A program made the translations under genes and the position numbers. The notes below the pieces were generated by a model, which worked only from the letters and a program-made list of their open reading frames with translations, was not told where the DNA came from and did not search any database. From Trichosphaerium sp. ATCC 40318 (taxonomy: Eukaryota; Discosea; Flabellinia; Trichosidae), in the NCBI GenBank assembly GCA_038496445.1, contig JALMLS010000064.1:310001-374000 (forward strand): a stretch of 64,000 nt of DNA, in the 5' to 3' direction. The first letter of the stretch is position 1; every line of letters begins with the position of its first letter. Below are positions 22,531 to 35,549 of this stretch, one piece after another.

Positions 22531-23630
22531 ATGAAGATTTTACTTGTTTTTGCTCTATTTTATGCATGTATTTATGCTATGAAGCCTCATAGCACAGGTT
22601 GGTCGTTACGGAGAAACAACTTTTTCTAAACTTATTTAGATTGTACTGTAGCGTCTTTCAAAGATGATTTCACTACAATGGACCTAACTAGATGGCAGAA
22701 ATCGGCTTCAAGCGGCATCAAGCACGAATGCACCATGATGCTCTTAGATAACTTCAATTTTAACGCCACACTCCCGGGAACAACTCAAACAGGCCTGTTG
22801 GCGCACTTGTCTGAAGAACCATGCAAAACAAACAAAGATCAGTGTTGCGAAGGGGTAAGAACACTTTTTTTGCCGTCACGTCAAGGTAGTAGTGTAAAAG
22901 AAACGATCCTTTTGGTTTTGTTTTTGACAAGTCGAATGACTTTTCAGTTTTTTGTGACTTCAACTCGTTTTGCCACTAAGTCACGTGCTATTTTTTGTGG
23001 AAACGTGCAGCAGAACAAACACTAGTAGTTGTGACATTTTTTCTAGAGTGATTGTGTATGCTGGAGTGGATCCCACTTGGCCACAGCATGCAGTGCAACA
23101 TATGGTAACTTGTCAATCAGGCTGAGCCTCGACATTGCCGCTTCGGCTGATGGCGTGTTTTTTTTAACAATGTACACATCCAAGCCTATACACAACGAGA
23201 TAACACTCGGATTTTGGCAAGAAGCTGACCAAGCAAAGTATGAAATAGTTGTGTTCAATTTGCGGTAACCTCAACTCATCTTCACTAGGTTACACAATGC
23301 CGTCTTTTGGGGTGATCAACATAAAACGATATCTCACTATTATCCAGTCGATTTCTTCAAATCCTATCACACGTACGCTTCGCATCGTATATGCTTTAAC
23401 AACAGTACTTTAGGTACGGATTCAATTGGTCACAAGACGAAATTGCTTTCACAGTGGACGGCAAGGTAGTCACAACTGCCTTACCATCAGAAGGATACAC
23501 TATTCCAAACGAACCAAGTGAAATTCGCTTTATTTTCAGAACCAGACCCCATGACGATTGTACTGCAGGTTGTGCCACAGCTCCTGATTCTTCTGTAAAT
23601 GTCCAATGGATAGAGTATACTGCGCCTTGA
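22531..23630 (+). CDS. Secreted GH16-fold protein, copy 2
   Basis: Tandem paralogue of the gene at 20777, with the same signal peptide (MKILLVFALFYACIYA) and the same exon structure and stop context. It encodes FKDDFTTMDLTRWQKSASSG, HNEITLGFWQEADQAKYEIV and IAFTVDGKVVTTALPSEGYT. The catalytic motif is degraded in the same way (NEITLGF), so the loss predates the duplication or the motif is selected in this form. Differences are scattered substitutions and an Asp inserted in NKDQCCEG. The upstream region is also partly duplicated, so the two copies may share regulation. Confidence 0.78.
23265..23288 (+). other. 24-nt spliceosomal intron
   Basis: GTAACC...CACTAG, homologous to the 23-nt intron at 21640. 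A one-base length difference between paralogues with the frame kept shows that it is removed. Confidence 0.8.
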
Positions 23631-23945
23631 TCAGATAAATAAATAGTAAAGAGTTTTAGAGAATATTCTGTACACTTTCCTTTAACTCAAAAGACCGGTT
23701 TGCTTCTCAATCACAGCAAGCTAAGTTATCTTTAAGCATGCATGTATATTGATTAAGCCGTAAACGAACACAACTTGGATTTGTTTATTTAAAAACTGTT
23801 CACACGTCACATACGTAAATAAAATTCATTCTAATTAAATAATAACATACAAAGAAGGGTGGTAACTAAAAATGTTTTTTTACTATTAATGGCAGTCTTA
23901 ACCCAACTTACAAAACTCTTTTGACAGAGTTGCAGGGTTCTGTTA

Positions 23946-26900
23946 CTAATTGAAGCCTCCGTATTGTTTTGTTGGTGGTTTCTTTTTTTTACTTCTGACA
24001 GCCCTCGGTTTTTTGGATTTAGCACAAAGAGCGCTAGGTTTTGGTGGTGGTGGCACAATACCGTCATATCTAGAGTTAAGAAAAATGTAAGAAAACAGAT
24101 TATAACACGTTTTATAAAAGTTGTTTTACTTCGATAAAAAAAAACCACGTACGCGTATCCTTGTTTCCACCATCCTTGTTGTTTCTTAATATTTCTTTTC
24201 TTTGTCTTTGGTTTATGTGATCTCAAGATCTTTGCCTTTTGTTGCTTCTTCTTGGCAATGTTCATAATATCCGCCAAATAAGCGTGACGGTTGACATCCT
24301 TCTTAACCTCTTCTGTGACAGCTGGTGCTGCTTCTTCCAAAGATATTTCTCTGTAAGCGACAGGAGGTGGTGGTGGAGGAGGAGGTGCAGTCTACAAACA
24401 AAGTCAGAATACCAACTTGATCAAAACAAAGCAATAAGAAGTTCTAGATCGTACGAGTGATTGTAGGATATGATCCAATTCCTCGACTTGTTTGTGGTCT
24501 GCACCCAAATGAGCTGTTTTTATCCTCTTGGCACGGTTGACAAGGTTCCTTGTGAACGCCTTTGGTGTTCCAGCGTAAACGGAGATATCCGCTAGACGAG
24601 CAACAATATTTGCTACTTGCATGCTGTCATCTCCATTGAGTTTCTCTATGATCGCAAGAGCTTTCATGCCAGCATCTGTAGCACTCTTCCATCTCTCTTG
24701 AGCTTGGTACAATGTGATGAAGTGCTTGTAAGTCTAGGAAGAAGAGTATCAGTAAAAACACATTCTTTTTTTTTGAAAAAATTGTTTTCAAGTCCGTACT
24801 TGAGCAACACGTGAATGGTACTTTCCAAGTGATTGTAATCTGATATCTAATGCCTCTTTAAGGTATTTTTCTGCTTCTGCGTATTCTGTTCGCTCGATAT
24901 GTACAGCACCCAATCTAAACGAATGTTCAGCAAAAAAACTTTTGTTGGTTGTTTGTTACCTATTCAAGATACGTGCTACATCAGGATGCACATTACCAAC
25001 AGCCTTTCTCTTACTAGCAAGTGCTTTTGAGAACCACTCTTCGGCAGCATCGATACTGAAAGTCCCTTCGACTTTGTACTATAACAAGGTTTAGAAAAAC
25101 AATGAAAAGACAAGTTTATCAAAAAACGTACACCAAGTTCTTCTGGTTTGACCAAATAAAAGCAAGCCAACTCGTACATGACTAACAACAAATATGAGTA
25201 CTTAAATAATACAATAGCTATTGTGATATACAACGTACTATCTGATGTGTATGGGTGGTCATCTCCGAGTTTATCACAAGTGATTCTGAAAGCTCTATTT
25301 TGTGTTAGTTGTTTGAGAATTGTTATCAAGTTTCGTACCTCTTGAAAGCTTGATCAGCTTCACGATAACGTCTTAGACTCATGTATAATCTTCCCATACG
25401 TTGTAAAATACCAGCAACATTCAGATTCTCATGACCCATAGAATCCTAAACACGCAAATTAGACAAGCTTAATTTCGAATACGATTTTTTTTACCTCTGT
25501 GATTTTAAGAGCCTCTTTACCGCATTTTAGAGCTTCTTGAGGCTTTCTTTGTCTTTCGTATAAAGTAATCATGTGTTTGAGTGTCTAGGGGAATAAATAA
25601 GATCTCTAGAAGTAACATAATCTCGAGAGAACTTGAAAAAAAAATAGAAGAAAAAACATACTTGACCAACACGTGAGTTCTTTGGACCTAATCTTTCTTT
25701 TCTAATACGAAGTGTTTGCTTGAACAATTTTTCAGCTTTTGAGTATTTCTCAGTTTCAACATATAAAGAAGCAAGTCTGTTCAATACATGACTAACTTCA
25801 ACGTGATCTAAACATAAAGTAAACCATAACGATCAAAAAAACAATTCTCTTGAAGAAAAAAAAACATACTGTCTCCATGTTCTCTTTTCTGCAATTCAAG
25901 CGCTTTAAGAAGCAGTTTTTCAGCTTCGCCATATTGAGCTTTTGTAGCCAATATACGCGCCAAAGCATAGTCAACTCTAGCGACATCTAAAAACAAAGGG
26001 TGTTTGTAATCAAGTCTTCACGTGATTGGTTTTTTTTTTACCTTGAGTTTGACTACTAACTTCGTAGAAGTATCTAGCACGATCTAGAATGACTCTCGAA
26101 GCATCGAATTTACCCATCTCTTCCAAGAAGATACCAACTTCATAGTAAAGATCACCCGCAATGACATCAGTAGGGAAGTTATCTCCTCTAAACTCCAACA
26201 TAAGAACAACAAAAAAAATAATTACGAAGGTTTCTTACCTTGCCAATTCCGCTGTGTAACACTCAGAACATTCTCTCGATGTCTTTTTCTCAATGTTACG
26301 CCAGAATCTGAATAACTCGTATTTATGGTTTTTGTACAAGAGATGGAACATACTATTTAAGTAGTTAGTAAACAGACAAGCAAAGACTCAAAAAAAAAAA
26401 AAAGAGAAGAAAAAAGCGTACGTCATATGCGAAAGGCATTCACGGAGTGTATCCCAATCTTCAGCTTTTTCTAGTTGCCAACATAACTCTTCTACCTTTC
26501 TATCACTAACACCCTCTGTACTTGTTTTAAAGTACTCAGCTATAAATAGGATTGTGTTAGAATAGTAGCTAATCCAAGACGAGTTGCAAAAAAAAATAAT
26601 AACAAAAACTTACCGAGCTCAAGATGGACGCTTCTCTCAGTTTGTGAGTCTTGGAAGTACTTTTTCTTTACTGCTGTCCTTATATCACCATTTGAAAAGT
26701 TAAATATACCACCAGAACTGAACAATAAGTCTTCAACGACTAAGAAGAATGTAGACCATTTTTTGTTTGGAATATTCTTCTTTTCGAGCTATGAAAAAAA
26801 AAGCATAAGCACTCAAAGACGTCCAACTTTTTCGTACCAATTTGCCCAATTCTACTTCGTATAGTCCCCTTCTAGATGCCCATAGATAAGACTATAGCAA

Positions 26901-29900
26901 CACGTAAGTAACGAAGGAAAATATATAGCTCTGACTCACCATGAAGTATTTGACTGTACCACTGTTTTCTTTATCATAATCAGTTTCAAGTCTATCAAGA
27001 ACTCTCTCATATAGTTCAGAGGCATTCCTTGCTTGAAGATTCTTTGTTATCCTTGTATCAAGCTCTTCAAATTCACCCCATACGCTAATATCTTCGAGGA
27101 GGGTCTGCAAGTAACGAGGGTTACCAGCTTGCTTGCTTTTCGCTAAAGAACAACTGTTAACAAAGTGCCAAAACACAAAAAATATTCATACCAATCTTAA
27201 ACTCGTGTTTTTCGCTCAACCTCTTACTGTGTTGACTCAAGAACTGTCTAATGAAAGAAATACGTTCTCCTTCCTAAGCAATAGTCATTGAAACTCCTAT
27301 CTAATGACAACTTGAGACGTACGGATAGAGGAGACATTGAAAGTGTTGGCCAACTTCTCTTGATGAGTAAGTCACACTGTGGTCCTGGTGAGCAAGAAAT
27401 GACGACACGGACAAGCGCTGGGAACTGACGTGGTAACCACAAGTAGTTCAAAGCACTATCTATATCATCTAATGAATCCAAGGCATCCAGGACAAGAACC
27501 AATCTTTGTCTATGGTTCCTTTTCATTGTCTTTTCAAGCCAACTAGTAAAGATTCGAATAAGAGTATCATTTCTTGTTGGAATATCAGAAGTAGTATCAC
27601 CAAGAGTATCTTGTAGTTCATTCATTATTCTACGAAGCATAGCTGCATGGTCTGAAGATGATGGAGAACAACCAATATAGTGATCTAAAGTAAAAACAAG
27701 GTTAAAAAAAATTAAGATAAAAAAAATAAAAAGGTTTTCTTTTCGTGGTTTGTATGATGCGTACCAATAAGGATGTCCTCTGGATGATGTTGTCGGTACC
27801 TCTATAGATTTTAGTAAGTACATTAAGCTCTTTCCGTGGAAATAAACCAAAAGAAAAGGAGGTAAGGTACCTTTGCCCAATTTGCTAATAAAGCAGATTT
27901 ACCAATACCAGGGCTACCCACAGCAATAAGTGGTGTAGTAGTATTACTGGACGCGAATTTATCAAGTTCAAGGAACCATTGTTCTTTTGCCAAGTATACA
28001 TTTGTTAACCTCTTGCAGAATGAAACATGACGGAATCTTTCTTTTTGAAGAGGTGCCAATTCAGTGCCTAGAAAATGTTTTAACTATCAAACTTACGCAT
28101 CAAGAGTAGTTGATTGGTAGGTTTTTTACAAAACTGAGGCTTATCGAAGTACGTTTTATAACGTTAGTAAGGTTTTGAAAAAGTTTAAGGAGAAGATAGC
28201 CTCAAAATAGGCCGTGTTTTTCGAAAGAAAACAAAGGAAGTTGAGCTTTTTTAAGAGATTGAGTCACGTGACAAAGGTTTAACCAAATGTTGACAAGACT
28301 GTGGTACGTACCTTCAGGATACATTTGGTTCAAGTAGTATTCTAGCTCTTTATGTACAAGTTCTGCTAAATGAGAAGGTCTATTGTATCCAACGCAAGGG
28401 AACGGAGAACTTTGGATTGTTTGTTTCAATTCGTCTAGTTTTGCCTTGTGGAAGTTACCTTCACTCAAGAATTTTGATCTTTCAGATTCATCAACACTCT
28501 CAACATAGTAGCGATCTAGAAGAAGAAATTAGTTAAAAGTAAATCACGTGATAATTAACGTATATAAGCCTTAAACTCTCAACGAAACAAAAAAAACAAA
28601 AAGAGAAAATACAAAGTTGCTAACCGCGTAAGAAGAACCATGCTGCCTTATCACGTCCTTGGTAGTGTTGTTGAATAATCTAAACAATCATTGAGTCGAA
28701 TGGCAACGTTCTAATCCAAAAAAAGCAAAAAACGTACAGCTTGCATTTCAATCTCAGTAACAGACTTTTGAGCGTACTCTTGGAGCCATGGGAACTCTTT
28801 TGCTGCAATATCAAGTGATCTCTTTAATAATTCATCTTGTTGAGTAGGATTCTTGTAGGCATCTTGAGACTGACACCATCCGTACCCTTTTGAGTGTTAG
28901 AGTCCGTTTATACCACAATTAGAGACGTACGTTCACCAAGCATGCCAATAAACACGTTACATTTTTCTAGCTCACGCAAACACATAAGAAGAGTAGCAGC
29001 ACCTTGTGTTTGTGCTTCTGTTACTCCCCAACGTAAATCAACACAACTGAGTGATACATCTCTCTCTGAGCATAGTTTACGAAGTTGTGGTATGATAGTC
29101 TTTACAAGGTTATCACGCTCACCGTGCATATCGATAAACGGAGAAGAAAGGAAAATCCTAACCTACAAACACGCGTAAACAACAAAGAAAACTATTCTGT
29201 GAAAAAAAAACGTTTTCTTTACCTCTCTGTCAACGTTATCAGAAACAATTGCTACTTGTTGTCTCTTAATTATCTGAGGCGCTGTATCTATAGCTGTAGG
29301 TACAGGTGATGGTCCTAAAACGATTTTGAGAAGAGAAACATTTGATGCTTCAGAAAAGTTGTTCTAAAACTCACCGTTCGTTATTAGTGGCCTTGGTAAG
29401 TTGGAAGGTAATGCTGCTGGTTCTCTTGATGTTGTTGGTGCCATAGAAGCAGGTAGATTACCAAGTAATGCGGCTAGAAGGTGAAAATGAGATTGTGACC
29501 TTCGACACTTTTTTGTTTTCGGGTAACGTACCAACGCCTATGTTGAGCTTGTTGCTGAGATCTTGTTCTACGCGTTGAACGGTGTTCAACTCTGCTGCAA
29601 GGTGTACAATCTTCTTGCGAAGCGCTTGTAATTGACTATGCAAACCCTGTAAAGCGACATAAGCATTCTTTCGTTAAAAACGGCCTGAGTTAAAAAAACG
29701 CACAAGAAAGTTCTCTTGTGATACCACGAGGTGAGCAGCAGTCACCTCAATAGCACGGACTTTCGCTCTACCAGATTTCAATGGTCCGAGAGAGTTTAGA
29801 GCGACGTATTCGCCGAAATCCTTGTCATAAACGTCCAACTGGATTTTTGCGTTTATGCCTAATTTTAGAGCCACCTTTGACGTTAATTCGTCTACACCAC

Positions 29901-30574
29901 TAACAGCCAATCCCATACGGTGCTTCCTAAAACAATCCAACGGTTTTAGTACAAAAAATTGGCAAAACAACACGTGTTCTGACTAACCTGCATGCCCATT
30001 CTACTAACAGTGTGACTTTCAATTTTCGCTTTTTCTTCGTTGGAGCTACAGAAGAAAATGAGTTGGATGGCAAGTTACAAAAAATCTGTCGTACACGACA
30101 CAACTAGCTTCTTTGACACAGAAGATGGTGATGAAGGGAAGCTATAAGGCTCATACTTTGTGGGCGTTGATACAGGAGAAGCAGGCGCAACAGCAGGCGT
30201 AAAGTTCGGGTGTTGGGCCAAGTAACTCGAAACCTGGGTTTCTACCCACTGCACAGTAACTAATTTGCAACCTGGTATTGTTTTGTCATTATCAGTCACT
30301 AGTTAAAGACCTTTTTTCTAAAATACCTTTTGCTTCGGCATTTTTCAGTTTAAACCCTTTCTCTTTCAACTCTTTGGCTGTTGTGACAATATGTGTTACC
30401 TAATAACCGTTTTAACGGTGATGTTGTTGTTTTTAAATCAAATAGGGTTGTACTAACGTCTTTGCCTAAGATAAAGCTTATAGAACCACCGTGATCCTTG
30501 ATTTGCTTTGGTACACTCTTACGGGCTGTACCAACAAGCCCATGAAGGTGAAAAGATATACCAGAGAACGCCAT
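23946..30574 (-). CDS. BRCT / ubiquitin-like / DUF4062 / NACHT / TPR STAND NTPase
   Basis: One gene of roughly 25 exons. The N-terminal BRCT-like domain spans MAFSGISFHLHGLVGTARKS to PGCKLVTVQWVETQVSSYL, then a Ser/Pro linker. A second globular part (KKRKLKVTLLVEWACR to YDKDFGEYVALNSLGPL) looks ubiquitin-like. A short coiled coil (LHSQLQALRKKIVHLAAEL) leads to a DUF4062 domain (REVRIFLSSPFIDMHGERD, VSLSCVDLRWGVTEAQTQG). The NACHT-type P-loop is GSPGIGKSALLANWAK with Walker B LVLVLDALDSLDD. Kinesin-light-chain-like TPRs follow, and the C-terminus is Pro- and Lys-rich, stop at 23948-23946. Nephrocystin-3-like proteins share the DUF4062-NACHT-TPR part; a BRCT in front is unusual. A sensor or scaffold role is inferred. 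Confidence 0.82.
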
Positions 30575-31087
30575 GTGTTGCGCGCAAGGTGGTTTTAAAC
30601 CAACTGTACTTCTTTTTTGAAAAACATTCAGATAAAAATAGAAAACACTCCCAAACCACTTACAGATGGTTTTAAAGAACTCCAACAAATCCTCAAACTC
30701 GTGAATATTTTTTGACGAAAAAAGGCGAAAAATCGGCCCAGCACTACTTTGCATCGCGAATTTAAAACCGAACTGCAGTGAAAAATGAAACTCATGTGTT
30801 TTTCAAGGATTAACCGCCTATTAACAGACAGATACAGTAGTTTGTGTATAAAACTGTTTAAACTGGTGCAAAGTAACTTAATACGGTCCCTCACGCGCTT
30901 TTACCGACGCTGTGTCTATCAGAAGCGTATTTAAGCAATGCTGTTACAATAAGTTGGAAGTCTATCCACCTTTCTTGGTTTTAGAAAACGCCGCAAATTA
31001 CATTGATTGTTTGATTTATGTACATATTTTACATTGTCTATTACAAAAAAAAACGTCCAAAACGGATTCGGCCAAACCATTCAAAAA
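30575..31087. other. Intergenic, nothing recognised
   Basis: About 510 bp between the NACHT gene start and the 3' end of the SET gene. The minus-strand ORFs here are extensions of the neighbouring genes or chance frames. Confidence 0.4.
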
Positions 31088-33230
31088 TCAAACCTGCACC
31101 TGTACTTTGTCATACTTGTACTTTCTTTTCTTTACAACCACTTTCTTATGGTGTCGCTTGCGTTTATACCCGATTGTACGAGCATCAACCTGAAGACAAA
31201 AAAATTAAACGGTTTCTCAAAATAACATAAAAAAAAAACCAAAACACTTCACTTTCGACTTGATCAATTGGTTGGCGTGTGGGTACAGTAAAGAAGCACA
31301 CTTGTAATGAGGAAAAAGAAAAAGGAGGGAGGTATCGAAGACTGCTAAAAAAGACAACATTTTCCATTGAAAATCAAGCGAATTTCGGAAAAAAATTTCC
31401 CTTTAAGAATACAAAAAACGTACTGTGTGCTCTTTATCTATTTCTACAACCCATTGCGCTGTATTAGGACGGTTTCTTGACACCTAGACAATGTAAGTCG
31501 TTGTTAAAACTGTTAAATAGTAATGACGCGTTTAACTCACCACATCAGCAACAGAGTAAGAAGACTCGAACTGATCATAATCTAAAATGACAGGAGAAAA
31601 AGGAGATATGTCACATCTGGCAAAAAGGAAGATACGAAGCTACAAAAAAAATAAGAAAGAAAAAATAAAAAAAACAGTAAAAGGAGAGAATCTATCATAA
31701 GATCAATTTTATAGCGACTTACACGTCCTCTAGACCAAACTGTAATCATTTCAGCATTAGATTTAACATATTTTGGTGTATCCTTTGACACGGAGTTGAA
31801 GAATCGAGCTTCATTGCCTTCACTCCTATTTTTTTCTTCAGTGTTTTTTTTCTAATTACTTTTGGAAATAATAACGTACTGTGCGTCTATGACAAGGTCT
31901 TTTAACCTTGGATTTGCTCTGACAAGCTTCTTTGGCATAAAGAAATTAGCCATATAGCCCACACTCTGTACCTATAATGAAAGTAAGCGAGATATAAATA
32001 AATTACAAAAAAAGTTTTTTCACCTTCGCATCAGCATATTTTACACGACCAACGTATTCGCAAATAAGGTCTTCCTTTTTGATTTTTTCCATTGTTATAC
32101 ACTCATACTGATACCTTTCAACGCTGTAATCATATGCCCAATGTCCAGGGAATATTTGATGTATCATAAGCTTCGTAGCAAGATCTTCTTTAAGCCAGAA
32201 AGGACGAACTGAATCAAATAATTTACGATTCTTAAAAAGAATTGCTTGATCCTCTTCACTGACTCCTTTCCAGATATTATTTGCTATATATTTTACATTA
32301 TCCTTAGCCAGTTTATACTTTGGCCAATGTAAACGATCCATCTTAACTGTTGAAGTGAAGAAAAGTGAGTTTTTTGAAGTTATTAATAAAAAATTATCGA
32401 TAAGGTTGTAGTTCTGTTAGGACATTTGGAAGGCGTCTTTATCGTACCTTTGCGTGGTATAGACTTATGTGCCGGACAATAGAAGGCTTTTCCGTCTGAA
32501 GTCTCAACTGCTTCGCATCCCACTTGTTTAGCGCAGTAATAATGATATAAGCCACCGCAACGTGATAGCATACATCCCATAGATGCATATTTCCCATCAC
32601 ATACTTTGCAACGCTGAAATTCAAGAGAGTTAGAGAGGAAAAAGCCCAAAAAAGCCCAAAAAAGCAAAAAAAAAAAGAAAAAATGACCGTTGACAGTTGA
32701 CACTTACCAATTTGTTAGAATGCTTCACCACCCTGCAAACCATATCGTCCAAAGATTCCTCTGGCGCCCTTGATGAGTATTCAACGCAAGTATCGTGCAC
32801 ATAGACCTAAACATGATTTACTTCGTTTTGCATTATGCATTGTGGGTATAAACGCACTGTCTCGCCTCGCACGAGCCTTGGTACACGCATGAGCTTATTG
32901 AACATTGAGTTTTTGCTTCTGTAAGAGAAATCAGTTCAAAGACAGTATTTTAGATTACAACTCACCTACCACAAAACAAGCATGGTTTCTCCGGTTTTAT
33001 TACATCCGATGCTAGTAATTGTAAAAAAATGGGTTAAAACAATTATTATCAGTACTCTGCTCAGTACTATCTGACTTACAATCATCAGATACACTTCCGC
33101 TTTCATAACCATCGTTCTGTGATGATTTTAGGGGAGATTGTTTAAAATAGTCTGTAAACGTACATAACGTATTAGATATTTAAGCATCAACACATAACCT
33201 GAAGGCCTCGCGTTGGCGCCAAAGAACAAG
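31088..33230 (-). CDS. ePHD + SET domain protein (putative histone methyltransferase)
   Basis: Exons give DYFKQSPLKSSQNDGYESGS, then an extended PHD finger: PEKPCLFCG, GETVYVHDTCVEY, CKVCDGKYASMGCMLSRCGG, YHYYCAKQVGC and AFYCPAH. A SET domain follows: ITMEKIKKEDLICEYVGRV, then GNEARFFNSVSKDTPKYV, then SPVILDYDQFESSYSVADV. The canonical NHSC motif is changed to FFNSV, while the asparagine and the late Tyr are kept, so activity is uncertain. A basic tail (IGYKRKRHHKKVVVKKRKYK) ends at 31088. The order ePHD-SET resembles trithorax/SET1-class enzymes acting on histone H3. The first exon (near 33230 or further upstream) is not resolved. Confidence 0.7.
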
Positions 33231-33414
33231 GAATTTCCTTTTGTAAAAACAAAAAAAAACTGCAAGAAAAAAACGGCTACAGTCAGATTGCAGTCAAAGT
33301 CTGAATTGGCAATTTGTGGAGTAATGTTAAGCTAAAACGCGTCATTTGGATGGGCAAGGCGTTATGGAAAACCGTCTGTTAGCAGGTGCACGTTAGTTGG
33401 TATTCAAACCAGTG

Positions 33415-35101
33415 ATGAAGCGGAGGAACGAACCAGAGCTTTGTACGGCGCGCGCCATACGATACAATACCATTGAGGCACCAAAGACATCGTAAGCCTG
33501 CGGAAAAATGAAATAAACCAATCATCGCCGGAAATAACATTTACGTAGACTAACAGAGCTGCCAAGGGAACTTCAAAACGAAATATGTACACTTGACCCG
33601 CAACTTTTTATAATATGGCCACTACTCTGTGTACAAGCTTCTAAGACACGACTAAACGCAAACTTTCGAAAACATGGCTTGTGGCTTAAGTGGTACCAAA
33701 ATGGTAAATTAAAGCTCCTACGTGAATACAAGCACGGATTAAAAATAAGAACGAGTACGTGGAACGAAAGCGGACAACAGAAAGCCCAGCGTTTTTATAA
33801 TAACGGTCAACTGCATAAACAAGCGACAAAGTGGCACGACAATGGTCAAATAGAAGAGATTTGTAATTTCAAGGATGGTAGTCCTCATGGGGAAATTAAG
33901 CGTTGGTACAACAATGGGCAATTACGTGAGTTGTTTTATTGTAAGAATGGAAAGCAAGAAGGCGAAGGACGTACATGGGGAATCAAAGGAAACTTAAAAA
34001 TCCTATGCCAATACGGTAATGGAAAGCTAAACGGTCCTGTAAAAAAATGGCATCCAAACGGTCAGGTGCAAGAAGAGAGCTACTTCAAGGATGGTAAGAT
34101 ACACGGGGAGGTTAGGAGGTGGCATGAGAATGGCCATTTGGAGCTGAAGTGTACCTACAAGAATAGAAAAAAGGAAGGAATGCTTTACGGTACGTATTTT
34201 TTTTGGTTTGATCTTCTCGGATTTCTCGAAAAAACAGAAAAACCTGTTTTCTCTTCAAATCACTTTAAACCTTTTCGAATACCCTCCAGTAATTTTATTT
34301 AACACCCACTACGCGAAGGAAACCTAATACTACGTGATCACATGCGTAGGATGGGCGGGAGTAATTATTTATTAAAAAAATCAGATTTTTTGTATTAAAC
34401 GCTTATTTCTCGTTCTAGCTTGGCGTGATTCTGGCCAACGCCTTCAGTGCCTTTTTAAGGATGGTAAAGAAGAAGGAGAGTGCCAAACTTGGTATCCTAA
34501 TGGTAGACTAAGCGAGTTATGCTTCTATAAAAATGGAAAACTAGAAGGAGAACATAAACGTTGGCGTGTTGATGGTAGACTAGAAGAAAAGAGTTTTTTC
34601 CGAAATGATAAACTTCATGGAGAGCTACTAAGGTGGTACAGTAATGGTAGACTAAAAGAACAAAGTCACTATAAGAATGGTGTTCTAGAAGGTCGTGGAG
34701 AGACATGGTACTACGCAGGACAATTACAAGATCAATGCTTATATAAAAATGGTAAACCTGATGGTGATTATTCAAGTTGGCACGAAAATGGTGAACTTCA
34801 AGAACAATGTCATTTTAAAGATGGTAAACCAGAAGGTGTTGATAAAAAATGGTATGATAATGGTCAGTTACATACATATTGTACATTTAAGAATGGTTTA
34901 CTTGAAGGAAACTTTACAAAGTGGCATTATAATGGACAAAAGTGGGTTGAATGTAAATACAGAAATGGTAAAAAAGAAGGATACGCAAAGGCATGGTATG
35001 GTAATGGACAACTTCAAGAACAGACTTTCTTTAAAGAAGGTGATCAAGAAGGTGAACCAACAAGGTACTTTGCTAATGGACAGAGTTGTTGCATAATGTA
35101 A
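33415..35101 (+). CDS. F-box-like protein with MORN_2 (YwqK-type) repeats, 1
   Basis: Start at ATG 33415 (MKRRNEPELCTARAIRYN); a 57-nt intron (GTAAGC...ACGTAG) joins in phase to LTELPRELQNEICTLDPQLF, an F-box-like helix pair matching the start of the gene at 61968. About twenty 22-24-residue repeats follow, of the form KxWYxNGQLxEQCxYKNGKxxGE, as in the MORN_2/YwqK family. An intron at about 34191-34419 interrupts the array without loss of frame. Stop at 35099-35101. In bacteria YwqK is an antitoxin-like protein, but the repeat itself says little of function. The F-box-like N-terminus suggests an adaptor for ubiquitination (inference). Confidence 0.78.
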
Positions 35102-35549
35102 TAAATAATATATATGATAAAACGTAAAAAAAGCAAAAAGCAAAATAAAAAGACGAAAAAGAAAATCACGTCATCCCATTGAATCGAAAAAACCAAAAAA
35201 AAAAAATAGTACTTCAAGCCCATCAAAGGGCCAGACAAGTGATGATGCTGAGCAACGCTAGTAAGGCAGGATTGTGACCTTGTATTCTCCGAAGTTTTTT
35301 GTACTAATGAATGATGGTGTCATCTAATTACGCTAGTTAATGGTCCCTGGTAGAGTATATATAGAGCTTCTCGATTGCTAGAAAATAACAAACAAAAGTA
35401 AAAACAAGAAAAAACAGAAATACACACGTAAGAATAACATTAATTTATAAGGCACTAGTATGGTATGGCCACAATTATATTATATTTACAGTGTGTGGGC
35501 CTCTGGTTCATCTTTGAAATTAATAGCCCGCCTTGTCGTAGAACGACCA
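35102..35549. other. Intergenic, nothing recognised
   Basis: About 450 bp between convergent gene ends. No supportable ORF or RNA. A TATATATAG-like stretch is at about 35355. Confidence 0.35.

Noticed and set aside
33415..35101. Bacterial toxin-antitoxin system (YwqK)
   Set aside because: The gene has introns and an F-box-like start and lacks a toxin partner; only the repeat type is shared with YwqK.
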